From the NCBI GenBank assembly GCA_044238875.1, contig JBIICM010000073.1, positions 1 through 11,784 of the forward strand: a stretch of 11,784 nucleotides of DNA. Reading direction: 5' to 3'. Source of the stretch: JAIBAI01 sp044238875 (GTDB taxonomy: Bacteria > Bacteroidota > Bacteroidia > M30B66). Position numbers and translations under genes: made by a program. The first letter of the stretch is position 1. Every line of letters begins with the position of its first letter. Of the stretch, positions 1-5,645 are shown piece after piece. A model generated the notes under the pieces. It was not told where the DNA came from and did not search any database. It saw only the letters and a program-made list of their open reading frames with translations.

Positions 1-1
1 A

Positions 2-532
2 GGCTCGGATGGTAAGGTAAGAACAGGCCGCATTATTGTTTCGGCCACCGGAAAATACAGAAAGTCCGGAACAGTAATCACCCTGCGCTCTGACAATTAT
101 TCTGTGAATGGAAATGTGGTAAGCGGTTACAGACGGATTACCAATACAGGACCCAACCAAAGCGGTCAACCCACAGCCAACACTGAAGTTGATGGAAGTA
201 TTGCCCTTGCCAATAATGGCGGCACCATTACCTGGAAAGCCAATCGTAACTGGACATGGACAGCAGGATATGCCACGAAACTGGTGCTATCCGATGATGA
301 AATCAGTCTCTCAGGAAGCTCCAGTGGTACAGGTCCCAATGGTGGTTCATGGTCAACGCAGATAAACACCCCACTGCTCTACAAAAGAAGCTGTCATCAG
401 GTAGTTAGCGGAACACTTACCATTAAACCATCTGCAAAACCTGAAAGATTTGTTGATTTTGGTGAAGGCTTTTGTGATGGCACAGTTAAAGTTACCATCA
501 ATAATAAAACCTACACCATACAGATAAAATAA
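2..532 (+). CDS. 3' part of a secreted beta-rich Bacteroidota protein (5' end outside window)
   Basis: The reading frame is open from base 2 to a TAA at 530-532, giving 176 C-terminal residues; the start and any signal peptide lie upstream. The visible part is rich in Ser, Thr, Asn and Gly with alternating hydrophobic residues, as in extracytoplasmic beta-sandwich proteins. It resembles a common uncharacterised Bacteroidota lipoprotein type: a segment RTGRIIVSATGKY, then a 'TNTGPN' motif, then a C-terminal block with two cysteines (SCHQVVSGTL and FGEGFCDGTV) and a final strand NNKTYTIQIK. The two cysteines could pair as a disulfide, which is inference. A strong terminator follows 24 nt after the stop, so this gene ends its own transcript and is not part of the run that starts at 624. 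Function is unknown. The GTG at 104 is not a credible start because the same frame continues upstream with matching composition. Confidence 0.8.
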   Translation, partial: GSDGKVRTGRIIVSATGKYRKSGTVITLRSDNYSVNGNVVSGYRRITNTGPNQSGQPTANTEVDGSIALANNGGTITWKANRNWTWTAGYATKLVLSDDEISLSGSSSGTGPNGGSWSTQINTPLLYKRSCHQVVSGTLTIKPSAKPERFVDFGEGFCDGTVKVTINNKTYTIQIK

Positions 533-555
533 GCTGATAAACAACTCAACTGATC

Positions 556-584
556 AAAAGAGGCGACGCTCAGTCGCCTTTTTT
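556..584 (+). terminator. Rho-independent terminator
   Basis: The inverted repeat AGGCGAC (561-567) / GTCGCCT (573-579) encloses a 5-nt loop. It is followed by a run of six T (579-584). The A-run at 556-559 extends the stem against the T tract through a G-T wobble, so about 12 pairs can form. It ends the transcript of the upstream partial gene. Confidence 0.9.
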
Positions 585-612
585 GTTGGGGTAACGTTTA
601 TTCCTAAATTAG
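582..612 (+). promoter_or_regulatory. Putative Bacteroidota-type promoter for the six-gene run
   Basis: TTTG at 582-585 is followed after exactly 19 nt by TAAATTAG at 605-612. The Bacteroidota sigma-ABfr consensus is TTTG at -33 and TAnnTTTG at -7, so the -33 box is exact and the -7 box has one mismatch. Transcription would start at about 616-619, only a few bases before the GTG at 624, which would make a nearly leaderless mRNA. The -33 box overlaps the T tract of the preceding terminator. The match rests on a short motif and is not experimentally supported. Confidence 0.5.
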
Positions 613-623
613 CCGCCGAATCA

Positions 624-2219
624 GTGAGCCGCCCAAGAAAAATAACGTTTTTATTTCTGTTTGCCTGCTTATTTTCGGCCTGTAACAGGGACGAATCAAC
701 GAGCTGGGATGCCGATTTACTCTTACCGCTGGTGGAAACTGAATTGAGCATTGAACAGGTCATTGCTGACAGTTTACTGGAAGTTCAGCCCGGAGCTCCC
801 CTTATCTTCAGATTCAGTAAAATGCTGAGTTTTTTTCCATCCGATTCAGTGTTTAAAATTCCCGATACCACCATTTCTTCCGCCTTCTCGATTCCGATAC
901 CTGTTACCCTTCCGGCAGGCTTTCAGCTATACAATATCAATGACCTGATCAGGTTTAACCTTGGCAAGGCGCGCATTACCGAAGCAGTTATCGAGGAGGG
1001 AGATTCGAAACTTACCATCAACAATTTTATCGGAGAAAAAGTGTTCTTTGATTATGCTATACCTAGGGCTTCACTTGATGGCATAAGTCTCAACTATTCA
1101 GGCATTCAGATTGATTCCTCGCTGGCAGGAAACCCTTCGGTTATGATTATTGATACCCGATTCAACGGGTACAGACTGAATCTGAAAGGTGACCAAAATA
1201 ATCAGTTCAACAGACTTAAAATCAGCCTCAACGCAAGGTTAAATCCGGCCGGAAAAGGTGTAAGTGTATCCGGCAACAAAACCCTGATCTCTTACAGTAC
1301 AACCTTCACCGGTTTAAAACCGGCCTATGCCAAAGGTTACCTTGGTAATCCCTATTTTGAAAATACCGATAGTATTGATTTTAGTTTTTTGCAAAAATTT
1401 GAAGGCCATATTGAGCCTGAAAAAGTTCAGTTTGACTTTTCGGTCGAAAACGGCATAGGAGCTGATCTGGGCTTTAACATTATGGAGCTAAAGGCCATCA
1501 ACAGCAAAACAGGAGCAAATGCTGCTCTGAGCAACCCAATAATCGGAAAGACCCAGTATGTGAGCAGAGCCAGAGATGTGGCCCAGCAACAAAAGCCCTA
1601 CACAGCCGGTAAATATGATTTTTCAGTAAGCACTGATAACTCAAATATCAGAAACCTGATTGCCCTGCTACCTGATAGATTCTTTTATAAAGCCGGTATT
1701 CAGATCAATCCGCTGGGTGACATCAGCAGCGGAAATGATTTTGTTTATTCATCCAGTAACGTGAATATAAAAGTCAATGGGGAAATTCCGCTGAATGTGA
1801 GCGCTAATTCACTTCGGTTTACTGATACACTTGAAACAGAAGCGCTCCGGCTTAGCCAGTTGGATGAGCTGCAGGCAGGTTCTTTCAGACTGGTTGCTGA
1901 GAACGGTTTCCCCTTTCAGATGAAGGCGGAGATTATTTTGCTGGATGAAAAGAAGCAATGGATCAGAAGTTTTTTGGCGAATGAGCAGATTAGCCCGGGT
2001 GCAGTTGATCAAAATAAAATTGTAATTGCACCCGGTAAATCAACCCTTGAAATAGGATACCAGGCAGTGCTAAAAAGTCAGCTCGAACGAACGCGCTACA
2101 TTGTTTTAAAAGCAGCAGTGAACTCCGTTCCGCAAAATGAATTTCTTCCGCTGCTTGCTGGTTATAAACTGAAATTGAAATTAATCGGCGACGGTATTTA
2201 TCGCGTAAAAGTCAGGTAG
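624..2219 (+). CDS. Surface-exposed lipoprotein of unknown function
   Basis: This is a 531-residue protein with a lipoprotein signal peptide: RPRK positive patch, hydrophobic core ITFLFLFACLF, then lipobox F-S-A-C with the modified cysteine at residue 20. The mature protein begins C-N-R-D-E. This polar-basic-acidic-acidic pattern resembles the lipoprotein export signal that sends Bacteroidota lipoproteins to the outside of the outer membrane. The start is the GTG at 624, because no in-frame ATG lies before the signal peptide and translation from the next Met would lose it. The mature part is beta-rich with no membrane helix; it opens with a W-D-A-D-L-L-L-P-L segment, a beginning I associate with uncharacterised Bacteroidota lipoproteins. 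No catalytic motif is visible. It is the first gene of a run of six; the next gene starts 11 nt after its stop. I do not recognise a named family. An accessory or docking lipoprotein for the following outer-membrane protein is inference. Confidence 0.85.
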   Translation: MSRPRKITFLFLFACLFSACNRDESTSWDADLLLPLVETELSIEQVIADSLLEVQPGAPLIFRFSKMLSFFPSDSVFKIPDTTISSAFSIPIPVTLPAGFQLYNINDLIRFNLGKARITEAVIEEGDSKLTINNFIGEKVFFDYAIPRASLDGISLNYSGIQIDSSLAGNPSVMIIDTRFNGYRLNLKGDQNNQFNRLKISLNARLNPAGKGVSVSGNKTLISYSTTFTGLKPAYAKGYLGNPYFENTDSIDFSFLQKFEGHIEPEKVQFDFSVENGIGADLGFNIMELKAINSKTGANAALSNPIIGKTQYVSRARDVAQQQKPYTAGKYDFSVSTDNSNIRNLIALLPDRFFYKAGIQINPLGDISSGNDFVYSSSNVNIKVNGEIPLNVSANSLRFTDTLETEALRLSQLDELQAGSFRLVAENGFPFQMKAEIILLDEKKQWIRSFLANEQISPGAVDQNKIVIAPGKSTLEIGYQAVLKSQLERTRYIVLKAAVNSVPQNEFLPLLAGYKLKLKLIGDGIYRVKVR

Positions 2220-2230
2220 ATCAGCATCAA

Positions 2231-3508
2231 ATGCGTACATTTATTTTCATTAGCCTGTTATTTATTTCACAGATCAATGCTGTATTTGCTGTGAAGACAG
2301 ACAGCCTTATTAATAGAAGTATCTGGTGGAGCTCATTTAAGCCGGATGGTTCAGGCAACTTTTTAAAAAGTAATTTTGAAGGTATTTTTAACAGTACAGC
2401 GATACAATCTGAAATTTCAAACGCTTTTTTGTTCCGTAATTTCATTGATAAGAATGCCATTGATAAAGCCTCCGGAAAACTTAAGGAAAACAAGAACCTG
2501 GCCGGAGGGGGAATTTCGGCTGATCTTGGTTTTTTCTGGACGCCAAATGAACAATGGAAAAATGAAGGCAACTTCGCAGGGATCAGCTACGAACTTCATC
2601 AGCAGGTTTCACTGCAATTTAACAGCAACCTGTTCGACCTGATAATGCGAGGCAATGGACCCTATGCCGGAACCTTGAAAAATTTTGATAACCTTTATGC
2701 ATATCAGATACAATATCAGATCATTAAAGTGCATTACCTTCACCAAAACAAACATTCGCTTTTTCGTGTTTCAGCGGGTTTGGCAAAGGGCGATTTTTTC
2801 AGCAACATCAGGTTGGGAAAAGCCTCTGTTTTTACTGAATTTACCGGCGAATATCTCGATATTGAACTACAGGGAAATGTTTTCAGAAGTACTCGGTCAA
2901 ACAACAGTATAAAGCGCTTCGCCCCATCGGCAGGTCCGGTGCTTGATCTTGCCTACAGTCGTTCGTTCGGTATTTTTTTCGCCGAATGTTCAGTTGTCAA
3001 CCTCGGATTTATCAAATGGAACAAACAAAGCACTTCCTATTTACCTGACACAATGCTTAGATATTCAGGAATCAGGATTGATGACATCTTTAACTGGGAT
3101 GCCGGCCAGTCACTTACCGATACCATTCAAACAAGGCTGCTCGGAGCAGCGCGAACCGGAGAAGAAATGGCCTGGATTCCGGCAAGAATCAGTGGAAATT
3201 TGCAGTGGAAATCAGCCGGAAACTTAGGTTTGAGTGTTGGCTTCAATCATTTGTTTGTGCCCGGCTTCAGATTACAGAAAATATGCGCCATTCAGTTTGA
3301 GAAAAATACCGGAGGCACTAACATGGCTGGAATCAAACTGGGGCTGATTCAGGGTGGTTTCGGTAACTGGAATACCTTTATTCAGCTGATTCTGCTCCAA
3401 AACAAAAGGCATGCGCTACTGATCGGAACTTCAGCCAATGAAGGATGGATCAATCCTAAATCGTGGAAGGGAAATGGATTACTTTTCAGCTATCAATGGA
3501 AACTTTGA
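2231..3508 (+). CDS. Outer-membrane beta-barrel-like protein, DUF5723-like
   Basis: This is a 425-residue protein with a Sec signal peptide (residues 1-20, cleavage after AVFA). The rest has no membrane helix. It consists of many alternating hydrophobic/polar strands, many with aromatic girdle-like residues, and ends in an aromatic-rich strand (FSYQWKL), as outer-membrane barrels do. The segment around residues 137-190 (GNGPYAGTLKNFDNLYAY, then a strand and a G-L-x-K-G-x-F motif) resembles the Bacteroidota DUF5723 barrel family. That family usually also carries an N-terminal NPA motif, which I do not see, so the assignment is tentative. Its 3' end overlaps the start of the next gene by 13 nt, which implies translational coupling. 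The next product is a T9SS cargo protein, so a role in its docking or assembly at the outer membrane is plausible but inferred. Confidence 0.8.
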   Translation: MRTFIFISLLFISQINAVFAVKTDSLINRSIWWSSFKPDGSGNFLKSNFEGIFNSTAIQSEISNAFLFRNFIDKNAIDKASGKLKENKNLAGGGISADLGFFWTPNEQWKNEGNFAGISYELHQQVSLQFNSNLFDLIMRGNGPYAGTLKNFDNLYAYQIQYQIIKVHYLHQNKHSLFRVSAGLAKGDFFSNIRLGKASVFTEFTGEYLDIELQGNVFRSTRSNNSIKRFAPSAGPVLDLAYSRSFGIFFAECSVVNLGFIKWNKQSTSYLPDTMLRYSGIRIDDIFNWDAGQSLTDTIQTRLLGAARTGEEMAWIPARISGNLQWKSAGNLGLSVGFNHLFVPGFRLQKICAIQFEKNTGGTNMAGIKLGLIQGGFGNWNTFIQLILLQNKRHALLIGTSANEGWINPKSWKGNGLLFSYQWKL

Positions 3509-4911
3509 ACTACCTTAAGATTGTTTTCCTTGCATTCACAATCTCGCTCTGGCAGACAGGATTTTCACAAAACTTCTGCATAGGTCTTGGCGAACCTGGC
3601 CTTAGCAATTACAGTCACGATATCAGGCAGTGCGATGGCGGCTATCTTCTTGCCGGCGCATCAGGTTCGGGCAATGGCAATGCCCTGCTGATTAAAATTT
3701 CAGAAGCGGGCAAAGTGCTCTGGAAAAAGAACTTTGGCGGTGAAGGGCTGGAAACAGGATACAGGGTTGCAGTGGTGCCCGATGGATTTATTCTGCTTTG
3801 CCGCTTTCAGCCTGATACAGGCGGAAGCTTTGGAAGTTGGATCCTCAAAACCGACACAAGCGGCAACCCGGTCTGGAACAAATACATTGTCGCTGAACAA
3901 TGGGAAATCCCTGAGGGACTTACCGCACTTTCTGATAGTGGTTTTGTATTATTATCAACAAGATACAACACTTCACGTGATGTAATACTTCGCCGATTCA
4001 ATGCAGCCGGTGATGTAATTTGGGAAAAGGGGTTGATCAGGCCTGCAGATGAACGTGGGGTGGATCTTTTACTTGCGAAAAATGGCAATCTGTACGTTGC
4101 CGGTGAGGTTGAAAACGGACAAACAGATATACTTTTTGCTGCCTTTAACCTCAACGGTGATAGTTTATTCAGCAAAATAAGCGGGAGTATTTACAATGAT
4201 AATTGCTCAGGAATTACCGAGCACAGTTCGGGTAAACTGGCGATCTCAGGTACCACCTATCCGGGCGATGGCACCGGAAAACTGCTGTTACTCAGGTTTA
4301 CTGAGGAGGGTACTGAAGATCTGAAAATTGTACAACTGGGCGATCTGGATTTCAAAATTGGCCGGATAGCATGGAATGATACTAACCTGTATTTTATCCC
4401 CTTCACATTGAAACTGGAAAACAATGCAAACCTTACAGGTTATTATGAGTTTGATGAAAATATGAATTTTCAGTGCAGTGTTAAACTTGAAGGTCAGCCG
4501 GCCTCCTACTCCTCTGCCATGATTGCAGGCCGAAACAATACCGCACTGATGACCGGAGAAACTGAAAATCCGGTTCCTTCTCTTCCGCAGATTTATGTGA
4601 TAAAAGCTGGGACCGGTTGTGTATCTCCGCCCATAACCCTGAGTTTGAATAAACAGATCAGCGCTGCAACGGTAAATCTTTATCCTCATCCGGCCGATGC
4701 TGAACTTAATATTCAATTACCTGAAAACACAAGTATAGGCGATGTTAAAATCAGTATGTCAACAATTTCTGGCAGCATTTTTTTTCCATCATGGATAAAA
4801 AATGAGCAGGGCATTAAGGTGTTTACAGACGCTTTACCCCCCTCCGTTTACCTTTTAAAAATTGAAACAGTGGCAACGGTTTATCACGCAAAAATCCTTA
4901 TTTCACGATGA
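3496..4911 (+). CDS. T9SS-secreted beta-propeller protein with type A sorting domain
   Basis: The chosen start at 3496 gives 471 residues and puts a clean signal peptide at the N-terminus (hydrophobic IVFLAFTISLW, cleavage near GFSQ-N). The alternative start at 3463 would bury it behind 11 extra residues and lengthen the overlap with the upstream gene. Residues 41-375 contain about seven repeats of the form D-G-[GFN]-x-L-L-x-G ... L-[IL]-[KR]-[FIT]-x-x-x-G-x-x-x-W-x-K. They begin near residues 47, 96, 147, 195, 245, 294 and 346, which fits a seven-bladed propeller; the last two are the most degenerate. Residues 393-471 form the T9SS sorting domain: LYPHPAD, then ALPPSVYLLKIE and a last strand AKILISR. 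The usual YPNP motif reads YPHP here. The protein should cross the outer membrane through the Por/Spr system and be anchored or released. No enzyme motif is seen, so a binding role is likely. Its last codon overlaps the next start (ATGA). Confidence 0.88.
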   Translation: METLNYLKIVFLAFTISLWQTGFSQNFCIGLGEPGLSNYSHDIRQCDGGYLLAGASGSGNGNALLIKISEAGKVLWKKNFGGEGLETGYRVAVVPDGFILLCRFQPDTGGSFGSWILKTDTSGNPVWNKYIVAEQWEIPEGLTALSDSGFVLLSTRYNTSRDVILRRFNAAGDVIWEKGLIRPADERGVDLLLAKNGNLYVAGEVENGQTDILFAAFNLNGDSLFSKISGSIYNDNCSGITEHSSGKLAISGTTYPGDGTGKLLLLRFTEEGTEDLKIVQLGDLDFKIGRIAWNDTNLYFIPFTLKLENNANLTGYYEFDENMNFQCSVKLEGQPASYSSAMIAGRNNTALMTGETENPVPSLPQIYVIKAGTGCVSPPITLSLNKQISAATVNLYPHPADAELNIQLPENTSIGDVKISMSTISGSIFFPSWIKNEQGIKVFTDALPPSVYLLKIETVATVYHAKILISR

Positions 4912-5645
4912 TCAGCCGTCTTAAAGGGTTCATCAGGAATACTTTATGGCTGCTGCACCTTGATATAACGCAAAATCTGCGCTATGACAGGGCTACCCAG
5001 AAAATTATGCGTAAGGTACTTCGGCCCGAAAGCAATTGCATTGACGTAGGTGCGCATAAAGGCGAAATACTGGAACAAATTTTAAAGCTTTCACCTTTGG
5101 GCCGCCATCTCGCCATTGAACCTATTCCGGCAATGGCAAAGAGCCTGTCGGAAAAATTTTCGGGTAAACCCTGCGAAATTCTTCGTTGCGCTGTCAGCAA
5201 CTTTAGCGGAAAAACAAATTTCCATGTGGTGAAAAACGCTCCTGCCTATAGCGGCCTCAGGCAAAGAAAGTATGCGACCGATCGCCCTGAAATCGAAACC
5301 ATTGAAGTTGAAGTAAATACGCTCGATACCTTGTGGCCCGGAGACCTAAAGTTAGATTTGATTAAACTCGATATTGAGGGTGGTGAGCTGCATGCACTTG
5401 AAGGCGCCAGTGCAATAATGCACAGGTACAGACCTTATGTTATTTTTGAATTCGGACTGGGCAGCGCGGAGTTTTATGAGAGTACACCGGCAAAGATGTT
5501 TAATTTTTTTAAAACCGCCGGAATGTGTCTTGAAGTGCTGGACCATTGGGCCGAAAACAGTAAAGGCCTTGATAGGGAAACTTTTATAAGGTATTTTCGC
5601 GAAAAATCCGCCTACTATTTCATCGGATTTCGCTGTGAAAAATGA
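4908..5645 (+). CDS. FkbM family SAM-dependent methyltransferase
   Basis: This is a 245-residue protein with no signal peptide, so probably cytoplasmic. The SAM-binding motif I is CIDVGAHKGE (residues 44-53). The acidic strand-2 motif is AIEPIP (69-74). The family's most characteristic block, LIKLDIEGGELHALEGA (151-167), is complete, and a conserved FEFG follows at 180-183. FkbM-type enzymes mostly transfer a methyl group to hydroxyls of small molecules or of sugars in surface glycans; the substrate cannot be read from sequence. The gene overlaps both neighbours by ATGA (4908-4911 and 5642-5645), and both neighbours encode T9SS cargo proteins. That placement makes O-methylation of a glycan attached to the cargo, or of the A-LPS used to anchor it, a reasonable inference. 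Domain call is firm, substrate is not. Confidence 0.92.
   Translation: MISRLKGFIRNTLWLLHLDITQNLRYDRATQKIMRKVLRPESNCIDVGAHKGEILEQILKLSPLGRHLAIEPIPAMAKSLSEKFSGKPCEILRCAVSNFSGKTNFHVVKNAPAYSGLRQRKYATDRPEIETIEVEVNTLDTLWPGDLKLDLIKLDIEGGELHALEGASAIMHRYRPYVIFEFGLGSAEFYESTPAKMFNFFKTAGMCLEVLDHWAENSKGLDRETFIRYFREKSAYYFIGFRCEK

Noticed and set aside
3463..3495. Upstream ATG for the propeller gene
   Set aside because: It adds 11 residues in front of a good signal peptide and deepens the overlap with the upstream gene; the ATG at 3496 fits better.
4288..4716. 142-codon minus-strand frame
   Set aside because: It lies fully inside the propeller gene, has no recognisable motif, and the plus-strand frame carries repeats and a T9SS domain.
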